A stretch of 64,000 bases of DNA, taken from positions 1 to 64,000 of the forward strand of contig JACFNZ010000003.1 of NCBI GenBank assembly GCA_019454605.1, read 5' to 3'. Shown piece by piece: positions 22,551 to 33,758 of this stretch; position 1 is the first letter of the stretch, and the number at the start of each line of letters is the position of its first letter. The stretch comes from Candidatus Altimarinota bacterium. Its GTDB lineage: Bacteria > Patescibacteriota > Gracilibacteria > BD1-5 > UBA6164. The notes beneath the pieces were generated by a model, which made no database searches, was not told the origin of the DNA, and saw only the letters and a program-made list of their open reading frames with translations. The position numbers and the translations under genes are program-made.

Positions 22551-24452
22551 CTACACTCTTGTAGTATTTTTAGAATCTCAATCACCTTCAACTACTCAAT
22601 CAACTACTCAATCTTCAGCTTTTGGAGCTTCACTTGAAGTATTTTGACTTTGAGCATAAATTGCTTGTCAAACTTTCATCATCACATCATTTAATTCTTT
22701 CGTTTTACTATCTAAATCTTCTTTTGAAGCATCTGATTTTCCTACAACCTCTTTAAGTGATGAAATTTTTTCTTCAACCTCTTTTTTATCATCTTCTGAA
22801 ACTTTATCTTTATTATCATCAAGTAATTTTTGAGCTTGATACAGTGCACTTTCTGCATGGTTTCTTGATTCTACTGCTTCTTTTTTTGCTTTATCTTCTT
22901 CTCTTTTACTTTCTGCTTCTTTTACTAGTCTATCAACTTCTTTATCATCCATACCAGTTGATCAAGCTATTGTGATATGTTGTTCTTTTCAAGTTCATTT
23001 ATCTTTTGCCTTAACTTTTAATACTCAGTTTGCATCAATATCAAATGTAACTTCAATTTGTGGAACTCATCTTGGAGCAGGAGCTATAGAGTCAAGCATA
23101 AATCTTCAAAGTGATTTATTATCTAAAGCCATTTCTCTTTCTCATTGTAATACATTTATTTCAACAGATGGTTGATTATCAACTGCAGTTGAGAAGGTTT
23201 CTGATTTAGATGTTGGAATGGTAGTATTTCTTGTAATCATTTTTGTTGCAACTCCTCACATAGTTTCAATTGAAAGTGATAATGGAGTTACATCAAGCAA
23301 TAATACATCTGTTACATCTCATCCTAAAATACCTGCTTGAACTCGGGCTCCCATAGCAACTGATTCATCTGGATTTATTCAAGCATTTGGTTTTTTGCCA
23401 AAAAATTCTTCAACTTTTTTTACAACAAGTGGCACTCTTGTAGAACCTCAAACAAGTAAAACTTGATCTAAATCACTTGATTTTAATCAAGCATCTTTTA
23501 ATACTTTTTCACAAGGAACTAATGATTTTTGTACTAAATCTGAAATTAATTCTTCAAATTTAGATTTTGTAATAGTCATCATCAAGTTTTTTGGACCTGT
23601 TGCATCTACTGTAATATATGGTAAATTTATATCATAACTAGAAGTTGAAGATAATTCTTTTTTTGCTTTTTCTGCTTCATCTCTCACTCTTTGTAAAGCC
23701 ATTGGGTCATTTTTTAAATCAACTCATTGCTCACGCTTAAATTCATCTACTATATAATCAAGAACTCTTTTATCAAAGTCATCTCACCCTAAATGAGTAT
23801 CTCAATTTGTTGCTAAAACTTCAAAAGTTCATTCACTTGATAATTCCAAAATTGAAATATCAAAAGTTCAACCTCAAAGGTCATAAACAGCAATTTTTTC
23901 ATTTTTATTTTTTCAAGCTCAATAAGCAAGTGCTGCAGCAGTTGGCTCATTTACTATTCTTTTTATTTCAAGTCATGCAATTTTTCAAGCATTTATAGTT
24001 GCTTGTCTTTGATCATCGTTAAAATATGCTGGAACTGTAACTACAGCTTCAGTTACTTTAGATCAAAGATATTTTTCAGCATCTTCTTTTAATTTTCATA
24101 AAACATGTGCTCAAATTTCTTCTGGTCTAACTGATTTTCAATTAAATTCTATCATAGCAGCTCAGTCACTTCATTTTGTAACTTTAAAAGGAACAGATGC
24201 AATTTCATCTTTTACTTCATCGTATTTTCTTCAAATAAATCTTTTTGCAGAAAATATTGTTCAAAGTGGATTAGTAATTGCTTGTCTTTTTGCAGGAGTT
24301 CAAACTATAATAGTTCCATCTTTTGCAGTTGCTACAATAGAAGGAGTTGTTCTATTTCATTCAGCATTTGGGATGATTTTTGCTTCTCATCATTCCATAA
24401 AAGCAACAGCTGAATTTGTTGTTCAAAGGTCTATTCAAATAATTTTTCACAT
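22551..24452 (-). CDS. dnaK: chaperone DnaK (Hsp70)
   Basis: 633 residues. [17 protein letters not shown] at the N-terminus, the phosphate loop [27 protein letters not shown] and [17 protein letters not shown] are the standard ATPase and substrate-domain signatures, followed by the helical lid and a short acidic C-terminus. Seven glycines within the first 20 to 30 residues are mostly TGA. It refolds proteins with DnaJ and GrpE; neither gene is adjacent, which is unusual. A CIRCE-like operator upstream suggests HrcA control. Confidence 0.97.
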
Positions 24453-24509
24453 ATTTTTTAAAATTAAATAATAATTTTTAAAAGTTAGTATTTCTAACTT
24501 CTTAAAAGG

Positions 24510-24537
24510 AGTATATTTATATTTTTTATATTGTCAA
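24510..24537 (-). promoter_or_regulatory. dnaK promoter
   Basis: Reading the minus strand: TTGACA (24537-24532), 16-base spacer, TATACT (24515-24510). The predicted leader of about 50 nt contains a hairpin (AAGTTAG / CTAACTT, 24482-24500). Confidence 0.7.
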
Positions 24538-24544
24538 ATATTTT

Positions 24545-24571
24545 TTAGCACTTTTTGTGATTAGGTGCTAA
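24545..24571 (-). promoter_or_regulatory. CIRCE-like HrcA operator
   Basis: TTAGCACTT-N9-AGGTGCTAA, compared with the consensus TTAGCACTC-N9-GAGTGCTAA: seven perfect arm positions on each side and the exact 9-base gap. It lies eight bases upstream of the -35 box rather than downstream of the promoter. CIRCE is the binding site of HrcA, so a heat-shock repressor is predicted elsewhere in the genome. Confidence 0.75.
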
Positions 24572-24589
24572 TAAATATTTTTCTAAAAT

Positions 24590-24616
24590 AAAAAACCTTT
24601 ATTTAAAAGGTTTTTT
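24590..24616. terminator. pyrH terminator
   Basis: Stem AAAAAACCTTT / AAAGGTTTTTT with loop ATTTA. The pyrH stop codon overlaps its edge. Confidence 0.8.
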
Positions 24617-25310
24617 ATTCACTAACTAAAGTTCATTCATCTCAGTTTATTGCATTTAATATAGCTTGTTTTTTAAATAAATTTACTATTTTTAATTTTA
24701 ATTTTCATTCTTTTGCAAGCGCAAATCATGTTTGATCCATTACTTTTATATCTCTTTTAATTACTTCATCATAAGTTAGTTTTTTATAAAGTATGGCATC
24801 GCTAAATTTTTTTGGATCTTTATCATAAACTCAATCAACTTTTGTTGCTTTTATCATAATATCACATCAAAGTTCCAATGCTCTTAAAACTCAAGCTGTA
24901 TCTGTAGTAAAAAATGGGTTTCAAGTTCAAGCTACACATATAACTATTCTACCTTTTTCCATATGCCTTATTCATCTTCTATTTATATAATTTTCTCAAA
25001 TTTCAGGTATATCAAGAGCTGACATTAATCTTGTTTGAATTCAAACTGACTCTAAAGCATCTTGCATAGCTACTCAATTCATAATTGTTGCAAGCATTCA
25101 CATATAATCAGCTGCTGTTCTATCCATTCCCTCAGAAGCTCAAGATATTCATCTAAAAATATTTCAACCTCATAAAACTATTGCAAGAGAAATATTTTTA
25201 TCATAAATTTCTTTTAATTCTAAAGCAAGAGATTTTAAAAACTTTGGGTCTATTCAATGAGTATTTTCTCATTGTAATGCTTCTCACGATATTTTTAATA
25301 ATACTTTCAT
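24615..25310 (-). CDS. pyrH: uridylate kinase
   Basis: 231 residues of the amino-acid-kinase fold. Signatures: KISGEALQG at the N-terminus, VLGGGNIFRG near 55, [21 protein letters not shown] near 70, [15 protein letters not shown] near 135 and [13 protein letters not shown] near 165. PyrH phosphorylates UMP to UDP. The ATG follows the lipoprotein stop by two bases, so both come from one transcript. Confidence 0.95.
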
Positions 25311-25312
25311 AA

Positions 25313-26251
25313 TTAGTTAGTCGTTAATTTTTTAAATAAATTATTTATATTTTCCAAATTTAAAAACTCTTTTGTTTTTAATTCATCATTTTTATCTTTT
25401 AAATTATCTTTTGATACTCAAGTTCAAGTTTCAATTAATATTTTGGCAAAATTATTATTTAATATATCTAAATAAAGCCTTTCATAATTATAATTTTCTC
25501 AAGACAAAGACAATACATTTACATAAAAAATATTTTCTCAAAAAGATCTACAAGTATTCCAATAATACCAAGTATAGTTATTTTTTAAAAATTCATCTAT
25601 ATTTTCACAAGTTATATCATCAAGTCAAGATATTTTTTGTATATCTAAATTTTCTTCATCTCAAGAAAATACAATTTTTTCTTCTCAAATATCTGGGATT
25701 ATAGCTCAAGAATTAAAGCTTGTATCATTTTTTTCTATATTTACAATAATTTCAATTTTTGAAACTAAATTTTCTCAAACATATCAATTTATTTCATATT
25801 TATTTGTTCAAAAATCTAGTGTTTCATATTTTTTATAAGCTCTATACAAAAAAGTTTTATCTCATTTTTTAAATGTCTTTAAAGTATAGTTATCTTTAGG
25901 GAAAGATGAGGTTTTATTTTCAAAATTAACAGTAATTTTATCAATATCTGGATTATTTACAATTCAATTTATATCAAATCAATCTTTAATTAAAGAAATA
26001 TCTTTTATATCTTTAATTTCCAGAAATTTATCTGTTAAATAATTTATCTCATAAGAATTTTCTTTTGTTTCTTCTTTTGTTTCCTCTTTTATCTCATCTA
26101 AATTTTTATCTTTATCAATATTTTCATCTACTAAAGACTTATTATTTTCATTATTATTTAATAATTCTTTTTTAGCATTTTCTACCTCTTGACTATCTCA
26201 AAAACAAGAATATAAAAATAAAGGTAGTAATAAAATAATTAATTTTTTCAT
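25313..26251 (-). CDS. putative lipoprotein
   Basis: 312 residues. MKKLIILLLPLFLYSC is a lipoprotein signal peptide with lipobox LYSC; Cys16 would be lipidated. An acidic low-complexity linker (about 25-65) and a mixed beta-rich domain follow, with two cysteines (ITCENID, NTCRSF) that may form a disulfide. No family is recognised. It should be anchored on the outer face of the membrane. First gene of a two-gene unit with pyrH. Confidence 0.75.
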
Positions 26252-26346
26252 AATTTTTTTATTAAAATATAATAACTATTTTATTATATAATTTAAAATG
26301 ATTTATCAAACTTTAAAAAAACTTTTTACTTTTTATAACTTTTTCA

Positions 26347-26399
26347 TATAATCTACTAGCCTTAAAAGGAAGAATTTTTAAAAATTCGATACTACCTTT
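26347..26399 (+). promoter_or_regulatory. rplA promoter and structured leader (possible L1 binding site)
   Basis: TATAAT (26347-26352) precedes a leader that can fold as an outer stem AAAGG (26365-26369) / CCTTT (26395-26399), an asymmetric internal loop (AA opposite GATACTA) and an inner stem GAATTT / AAATTC. L1 represses its own mRNA in many bacteria by binding a hairpin with an asymmetric internal loop that mimics its 23S rRNA site. The likeness here is structural only. Confidence 0.4.
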
Positions 26400-26418
26400 A
26401 TTACTTAACAAATTAAAT

Positions 26419-27111
26419 ATGGCAAAAAGAGGTAAAAAATATAATAAAGCTATAGAATTTATAAATCAAGATATAGCTTATTCTACAGCAGAAGCTTGTG
26501 ATTTACTTGAAAAAACTAATACTGTAAAATTTGATCCTACAGTTGAAGTTCATTTTAACTTAAACTTAGATCCAAAATATGCTGATCAAATGATTAGAAC
26601 TACTATATCTCTACCAAACTGAACTGGTAAAATTACTAAAGTTTGTGCTTTTTCTGATACTATTTCAGAAGCTGATTTAAAAAAAGCTTGAGCAGTTGTT
26701 GCTTGAGGTGAAGATTTAATCAATGAAATAGCTTTAGGAAATATACCACTTGACTTTGATGTTTGTGTTGCTACTCCTTCAATGATGAGACAAATGTGAA
26801 AAATAGCTAGAGTACTTTGACCTAAAGGACTTATGCCAAATCCAAAAACTTGAACTGTTTGAGATGATTTAGTTTCAATAGTAAAAGAAATTGCTGCTTG
26901 AAAATTTGAATTCAAAACTGATAAACAATGAAATATCCACTCTATTTTTGGTAAACTATCTTTTGGTAAAGATAAATTACAGGCAAATTTAGATAAATTT
27001 ATAGCTACTGTTAAAGAAGTAAAACCTTCTTGATCAAAATGAAAATATGTAAACACTGTTTATGTATGTAATGCTATGTGACCTTCTATAAAACTTGATA
27101 TCCAAGGTTAA
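26419..27111 (+). CDS. rplA: ribosomal protein L1
   Basis: 230 residues. MAKRGKKYNKAIEFI, VEVHFNLNLDPKYADQMIR and GPKGLMPNPKTGTVGDDL are conserved. L1 forms the mobile stalk that moves deacylated tRNA. Not next to rplK as in most bacteria; it has its own promoter, a structured leader and a terminator. The one GGT near the C-terminus contrasts with the TGA and GGT/GGA mixture in the body. Confidence 0.97.
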
Positions 27112-27120
27112 TTAATATTA

Positions 27121-27156
27121 AAAAAATAGTTAGAAATAAATTTCTAACTATTTTTT
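27121..27156. terminator. bidirectional terminator between rplA and the sufU-like gene
   Basis: 16-bp stem (AAAAAATAGTTAGAAA / complement), loop TAAA, with T/A tracts on both sides. Confidence 0.85.
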
Positions 27157-27554
27157 TAATTTCCAAAATCCAAAATATCATCTTTTTGTCAATCCTTTAG
27201 ATATTCATGGATAGCATTACGAGTTATAACAAGTCAAAAAACTGCTGCTCTCTTTCTACGAGGAGAAACATCCTCTCAAATAAGTTCTTTTATATAATTA
27301 TAATCTTTTTGCAAAACTTCATCTAAAGTCATTCAAATAATTGACTCTCAAAAAATTGATGCAGTTGCTGTTGTTATAATTGAAGTCATTCATTCAAAAG
27401 ACCAATCTTTTATAACTTGGTCTTCTATTTTTAAAAAAACCTCCATAGTGTCATCACAACTCCTATTATCTTCTTTATATCTAATAGTTGGAGAATCCAT
27501 TTCTCATCTATTTGGTGGGGTTTTACTATAAAAAGTTATTATTTCGTTTGTCAT
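27156..27554 (-). CDS. SufU/IscU-like Fe-S scaffold homologue lacking two of three ligand cysteines
   Basis: 132 residues. The fold is recognisable: DNRSCDDTMEVFLKIEDQ corresponds to the first-cysteine region, FEGMTSIITTATASIFGESI to the second-cysteine helix and PRRKRAAVFGLVITRNAI to the third. Only the first Cys (about residue 24) is kept; the other two ligands are replaced by Thr/Ser and Ala. Canonical SufU needs all three for zinc or cluster binding. It is two genes after sufS in the same operon, so a sulfur-acceptor role is still likely, perhaps as a one-cysteine persulfide carrier. Confidence 0.7.
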
Positions 27555-27557
27555 AAT

Positions 27558-28397
27558 TTATATAATTTTAAAATAAGAATCCTCAAATAGAACCTTATAA
27601 TCCATAAAATTTTCTTTAAAATCAGTATATCATTGTTGATCTTTTCACATATATTTATCTTTTAAATGGTCAAAGTTTATATACTTTAATCAATTTTTAA
27701 AACTATTTTTAAACCAAAAATCAATAAGTCCAGTTCAGGCTTGAAGTGTTTTTCATTCATTAGTTAAAAAAGATACCAAATGAGCTGATGAATTATTATT
27801 ATAATCAATAACAGATAGTCATGCAACAACTTGTCAATTATAAAAGCAAATCATATTTTTTATATCTTTTTGTTTATCAAATGAAGATATTGTCTTATGA
27901 TATTTCATAAAATCATACTTATATGGTTGCGATATTTTAGCTTCTTTATAATATTTTTGAAATATATCTGTATCAACTAATTCAATTCTAAGATCTGAGT
28001 TATTTAGAAATTTTTTTCTTGCTCTTATTGCTCTTTCTTTCCATTTTTTATAATAAAATTCATTTTCAATGATAGAAAATCAAGTTGTAGTAAAATGTGA
28101 ATTTAGCCATAAATTTTTCCATCAAGTAGGATTTTTACATCTAGTGTAAGGAATCCATATAACAATTCAGTGTTTAAATCAGTTTTTTTTTAATTCTTCT
28201 ATATTAGGTTCTTCATCAACTCTTTCAAATTTAGCTATTTGAAATAATCAAAATATATTTTTAATCCATCAAAACTTATTATTATTTAATTTTTGTATTT
28301 TTAAATTACAAGTTGTTAAATATTTTTCATAAACTGGGGAGATAGTTCTATAATAACCATGATCTAAGGGTAAATTTTCTCTTTTACAAACATCCAT
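27558..28397 (-). CDS. FemAB/GNAT-like N-acyltransferase (putative)
   Basis: 279 residues. Features recall the FemABX/GNAT fold: a central YNGQVVAGLSVIDYNN strand pair, the middle FYYKKWKERAIRARKKF helix and the C-terminal YINFDHLKDKYMGKDQ followed by YTDFKENF. In FemX-type enzymes the matching C-terminal block (glycine-rich loop then FK) binds aminoacyl-tRNA to extend peptidoglycan bridges. It is sandwiched between sufS and the sufU-like gene with gaps of 1 and 3 bases, so it is co-expressed with them; the functional link is not clear. Confidence 0.5.
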
Positions 28398-28398
28398 A

Positions 28399-29589
28399 TT
28401 ATTTAAAATTATCATCTAAAACTTTAAAAAACTTATCAATATCATCTGTTGAATTATAAATATACAAACTCATACGAGCTGAAGATCTTATACCTAAATA
28501 ATCCATAAATGGTTCTGTGCAATGCTGTCATGCTCTAATTGCAATATTGTTTTCTGCCATAATATCTGCAATATCAAGTGAATTTATTCAAGATATATAA
28601 AAAGAGAAAACTCAAACTCTACTTTTTAAATTTTTACCTCAAATTAATTTTATATAATCTCTTTTATTAAACTCATTTAAAGCATATTCAACTAATTTAT
28701 CCTCTATTTCTTTTAATTTCTCTAATCATCAAATATTTTCTATATATTCTAATGCTTTTAATAAAGACAAAGCTCAAGTGATATTTGGTGTTCAAGGTTC
28801 AAATTTGTATGGTAAATTTGAACTTCTAAAACTACATTGTTTTACTTCATTTATAGCTCAACCTCAAGAAAAAACTGGATTTAACTTTTCTAAAAGCTCT
28901 TTTTTTGCATAAATAACTCAAATTCAGCTATCTGCCATAATTTTGTGTCATGTAAAAAATAACATATCACAATTTAATTTTTTTACATCTACTTTTATGT
29001 GTGGAAATGATTGACTAGCATCAACTATAAATAAAGTATCATCTCTTTTTAATTTTCAAACTTTTTCTAAATCAAATATCTCTCAAGTTACATTTGAAAT
29101 ATGTGTTAAAGCTATAACCTTTACTCTAGAATCATATTTTTTTTCAAAATCTTCTATATCAAGAGAAAAATCATCTTTTATATTTACAAATTCAAGTTCA
29201 ATTCAAATTTCCTCTTTTAAAATTAACCAAGGAACAATATTTGAGTGATGTTCAACTATTGAAACAAGCACCTTATCTCAAGGGTTTAAAACTTTATTAT
29301 ATCTAAGAGTTTGAGATATTAAATTTAAAGCATAATTTGAATTATATGTATAAATTATTTCTTTATAACTATCTCAAGATAAAAACTCTGCCACCTTTTG
29401 TTTACTATCAAAATATATTTTCTCAGAATTTATTGCTATATCATAAAGTCATCTATGTATATTTGAATAACTATTTGATAAATATTCACTTATTCAATTT
29501 ATAACATAAGATGGTTTTTGTGTTGTTGAAGTACTGTCTAAAAATATTAAATCTTTATTGTTTTTAAATATTGGAAAATCTTTTTTCAT
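28399..29589 (-). CDS. sufS: SufS-type cysteine desulfurase
   Basis: 396 residues, PLP fold type I. The Schiff-base lysine lies in FFTGHKIMADSGIG (near 219); the cofactor Asp/Gln in VDASQSFPH; the catalytic cysteine in RAGQHCTEPF near the C-terminus. The GGG loop (FSGGGAI) is present. It removes sulfur from cysteine for Fe-S cluster or tRNA thiolation. First gene of a three-gene operon with the FemAB-like and SufU-like genes; no SufBCD in this window. Confidence 0.93.
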
Positions 29590-29598
29590 TTTATTTTA

Positions 29599-30054
29599 TT
29601 AATAATTTATATTTTTCATCATCATTTTTGCTTCTTTATCAATTGTTCTTTCTTTTAATAATTGTTTTTTATTATACTCTTTTCTTCATTTACAAAGTCA
29701 AACTTTTACTTTTATTAAACTTCAAGAAAAGTAAAATTCTAAAGGAATTATAGCAAATCATCATTCTTTATATTTTCAAGATAAATAATTTATAGTTTTT
29801 TTATGTAAAAATATTTTTCTATCTCTATTTCAAGCTACTGACTCTTTGTTTACTAATGTCTTCCAAGGTGTTATATGTGATTGTTTTATATATGGTATAT
29901 TTGAAAGTAATGAAATATAACTTCCTTTTAAATTAATTTGTCATGCTCTAACTCGTTTTACTTCATATCAAAACAATTCAACTCAAGCCTCCCAAGTTTC
30001 AAGTATTTCATAATCAAAATATGCCTTTTTATTTTTTGTTATAGTTTTTATCAT
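29599..30054 (-). CDS. smpB: SsrA-binding protein SmpB
   Basis: 151 residues. NKKAYFDYEILETGEAGVELFG, EVKRVRAGQINLKGSYIS and LIKVKVGLCKGRKEYNKK match the tmRNA-binding OB-fold and basic tail. SmpB delivers tmRNA to stalled ribosomes. The tmRNA gene is not in this window. It is one base downstream of the M23 peptidase gene. Confidence 0.95.
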
Positions 30055-30055
30055 A

Positions 30056-31216
30056 TTAATTTTGAAAAATATTGTATTGATTTTGTAGTAATTGCTTTAC
30101 ATTTAAAGTTGAATAATACCAATCCCATCACATATAATCAAGTTTTGTATAATTTCAAGCTTTTTTATAATTATATGGATTTTTTCTAAGCTCAATATGT
30201 AGATGATAATCTTTATAATTTTTATCTGGAATTCAAGTAATTCAAGTTTTTCAAATAAAATTTTCTTTTTTAACTATATCTCAAATCTTTAATTCTGGAT
30301 TAATTTCACTTAAGTGACTATAAAAAGCAACATCTCACTTCATAGTTTTAATCCAAACTTGATTTCATCTTAAATAATTTAAATTTATAAGTTTTTCTTC
30401 ATAAGATATATTTCACTTTTTAATTTTATTTAAATCTTCAAACTTAAATCAAGAAACTATATTTATAATAATTCAATCATCTAAAGAAACTACTTTAGTT
30501 CAATATGGAGCATCTATATCCCATCATTCATGTACTCATAAAGTATAATCTGCTCTATATGGTCTTGGTCAATTAGGAAATTTTGAAATATTTTTTCAAT
30601 CTGGTAATTTATGTCAAACAACAGGTATTAAGTATTTATCTTCTCTTTTTTTTATAATATTTTTTATAATATTTATATTATAAATATACTCTAAATATAA
30701 TCTATTTTTCTTTAAAAAATTAATATTTAAAGAATTTATTTTTACTTTAGAATAAAGCTTTAAACTATCTTGTTTTTTATCTAATTCAAATAGAATTTTT
30801 TCTAAATCTTTAGTTGAATAATCAGTGTATTTATTATAAAGATCAAAATCATTTATTAAATTTAATTCAAAACTAGTATTTGATATTATGTTATTTTCTT
30901 TATCTTTTAAATAAAAATTATTGTTTGAACATTTATCATCTAAAAAATTTAGTAAAAATATATAATTATTTTGATTTTTTGATAATAATTTAAAATCTAA
31001 ATTACAAACACTTTGAATTTTATAATTTGAAATATCTATATTTGACTCATAAACAACTAAATTTTGTCTAAAATCACTGTCTCATAAATAAATATCTTTA
31101 TTTAAAACTCATTTAAAATTTATATCACTATTTTTATAAAATGATGAATCAGTAATTGTATATCAAAAAGCAAATCACAAAAAAAGTAATATAAAAAATA
31201 TTTTTTTAAAATTCAT
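30056..31216 (-). CDS. M23-family (LytM) cell-wall metallopeptidase, membrane-anchored
   Basis: 386 residues. One N-terminal membrane anchor or signal (FKKIFFILFLGFAFGYTI), a 200-residue region without known domains, then the M23 domain at about 215-360. Zinc motifs: VHEGGDIDAPYGT (His and Asp ligands) and YHLHIELRKNPYN (HxH). It probably cuts peptidoglycan cross-links at the cell surface. Pairing with smpB in one transcript is unusual and may only be positional. Confidence 0.85.
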
Positions 31217-31277
31217 CTATCTTTTTTAAAATCTAAATACTAAAAGATTATAATTTTTTTTAAAAAAAATGCAAAAA

Positions 31278-31751
31278 CTAAAAAGACTTTTTATTATTTC
31301 ATAAATAAGCAAGTCACATAGCATCTGAAGCATCATCTGGTTTAGGAATTTCATCTAGTCAAAAAAGTATTTTTATTGCATTTTGCATTTGTTTTTTAGA
31401 TGCTTTTCAGTTTCAACAAATTCATTTTTTTAATTCAAGTGGAGTATATTCACAAATAAAAATATCGTTTATAGATAGTAAATAAATTATAACTCCTCTT
31501 ACTTGAGCTACATCTATTCAGGTTTTTAAATTATTTGTAAAAAATAACTTTTCAACAACTCAAATATCTGGTTTATATTTTAAAAATAGTTTTTTCAAAT
31601 CATCTCAAATTTCAGATAATTTATCTTTTAAACTAGCCTTTGGAGTAGTTGAAATAACTCAATAATCTAAAATCTCTATTTTATTTTTTTCTTTTTTAAT
31701 AACAGCATATCAAATAGTAGTAGTTCAAGGATCTATTCAAATAATTATCAT
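31278..31751 (-). CDS. ruvC: RuvC Holliday-junction resolvase
   Basis: 157 residues. The acidic catalytic residues are in IIIGIDPGTTT (Asp near 7), VVEKLFFTNN (Glu near 65) and PDDASDAMGLA (two Asp near 137). RuvC cuts four-way junctions with RuvAB. Single gene; ruvA and ruvB are not in the window. Confidence 0.94.
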
Positions 31752-31821
31752 TAAATTATAATTAGGATTTATTTATTTTATTATATAAGAAACTATTAAA
31801 TACTCAAAAAAAATATAAAAA

Positions 31822-31849
31822 TTGAAATATTTCAAAAAATAATTATAAT
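31822..31849 (+). promoter_or_regulatory. tig promoter
   Basis: TTGAAA (31822-31827), 16-base spacer, TATAAT (31844-31849), 31 bases before the tig ATG. Confidence 0.65.
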
Positions 31850-31879
31850 CTTTCTACTTATTTTTAATTTAATAATGAT

Positions 31880-33175
31880 ATGAAATCGAGTATAAAAAAA
31901 CTAGAAAAATCAATAATTGAACTAACTATTGAAGAAAGCAAAGAAAATATTGCAAAATATAGAAAAAAAGTCTTAAATGATTTAAGAAAAAATGCTGATA
32001 TAAAATGATTTAGGAAATGAAGCCATATTCCTGATGAAGTTATTTTAAAAAATTATTCAGAAGAAAGAATCTCAACTTTAATGATTGACGAAGCATTAAA
32101 TAAACTTTATGGAGAAGCTTTAAAGGAAAATAAAATACTTCCAATAGCTCAATGAGAGGTAAAAGAAATAAAATCTCAAGATCCTTTAATTGTTGTTATG
32201 CATATAGAGGTTTTTCCTGAAGTAAGTATTGATGATAAATATAAATCAATAAAACTTAAGAAAAATACTTTTAAAGTAGAAGAAAAAGAAGTTTTAGATG
32301 CACTAGATGAAATACAAAAAAAATTCACTCATTTCCATGAAGCAGAAAACGACTATGAAGCAAAAACTTGAGATAAATTATTTATAAATACTACTTGATA
32401 TGATGTTTCTTGAAATAAATTAGAAAATACTTCTATGGAAAACTATCCTTTAGTTTTATGAAGTAATGTTTTAGTTCCTTGATTTGAAGACTGACTTGTT
32501 TGAAAAAAAGTTAATGATAAAGTAAAATTAAACATAACTTTCCCTAAAGATTATCATAACGATAGCTTTAAAGGAAAAGAAACTATTTTTGATGTTGAAA
32601 TATTAAAAATTGAAAAATCTCATAAACCTGAATTTACTCCTGAGTTTATAAAAGATTTAAGAGGAAAAGAATTAGATTTTGAATGATTTAAAGCTTTAAT
32701 AAGAGAAGAATTACTTGAAACTAAAGAAACAAATGCAAGAATGCTTGATGAAAATGCTTTAATGGATGAACTTATGAAAATTTCAAAAGTTGATTTTTGA
32801 GATAGTATGTTAAAAAATCAAACTTCTAGAGTTTATGAAGAAATTAAACAAAATATAATTCAATCTTGAGCTAAAGTAAATGATTATATTTCATCTTTAG
32901 GATTAACTGAAAATGATTATATAGAGAAAAATATAAAACCTATTGCAATAAAAAGATTAACTTCTGAATTAATTCTTCATAAATTAGCTGAAATTGAAAA
33001 AACTACAGTTACTCAAGAAGAAGCAACACAAGAAATTGAAAAAATAATGTCAAGATTTGGTTCTGAAGATGTAGTAAAAAGACTAAAAGAATTATACACT
33101 CCTTGAACTAAATACTATGAAGAATTATCTCAAAGAATAGTTTATAGAAAACTAATTGATAGCTTTTTTAACTAA
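31880..33175 (+). CDS. tig: trigger factor
   Basis: 431 residues. The ribosome-docking loop GFRKGSHIPDEV is near residue 45; a central PPIase-like domain (about 150-240) follows, then the long helical C-terminal domain. It binds L23 at the tunnel exit and shields nascent chains. Both glycines of the GFRKG signature are TGA. Confidence 0.93.
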
Positions 33176-33213
33176 AAAATAAATACTAATTTTTAAAAAT
33201 TAGTATTTATTTT
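33176..33213. terminator. tig terminator
   Basis: Perfect 38-nt palindrome centred at 33194/33195 containing ATACTAATTTTT and its complement. Confidence 0.8.
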
Positions 33214-33240
33214 ATTGTTTTTATAAGTAAAAATTTAACA

Positions 33241-33275
33241 AAATAAAAAAACTTGTAAATCAAGTTTTTTTATTT
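33241..33275. terminator. terminator of the S10-spc ribosomal operon
   Basis: 15-bp stem AAATAAAAAAACTTG / complement with loop TAAAT. The rplO stop lies in its upstream arm (minus-strand reading). Confidence 0.85.
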
Positions 33276-33725
33276 TGTTTCAACAGATCATCCAGCTTTA
33301 GTGATTTTTTCAAGAGCTGATTTTGAAATTTTATCAGCTTTTAGAGTAATTTTTTTAGTTATTTCTCCATCAGCTAAAATTTTTACTAAATCATTTTTAT
33401 TTCTTAAAACTCAGTGATTTAATAAAACTTCTTTATTAATTTCAGTTATCCCATTTGATGCTAAAACTTCTAATTGAGAAATATTTATAGCAGTATATCT
33501 AACTGTAAATAAAGAATTTTTAAACCCTTTTAATTTAGGCATTCTTCTAAAAAGTGGTGTTTGTCCTCATTCAAACCAAGGAGCAACTCAACCTCAAGCT
33601 CTAGAATTTTGACCATTTAATCATCTTCCACAGTAAGTTCATTTTCCTGATCCATTTCATCTTCAAAGTCTTTTAGACTTTTTTTTAGAACCAAATTCTG
33701 GTTTTATGTCATTTAATGAAAACAT
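33270..33725 (-). CDS. rplO: ribosomal protein L15
   Basis: 151 residues. The glycine-rich N-terminal extension (about 20-50) is almost entirely TGA-encoded, followed by GQTPLFRRMPKLKGF and the C-terminal LKADKISKSALEKITKAGG. Last gene of the operon. secY, which usually follows, is not here; the operon ends at a terminator. Confidence 0.95.
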
Positions 33726-33758
33726 AATTATTTTTTTAATTAAATAAAATCAAGTTTC

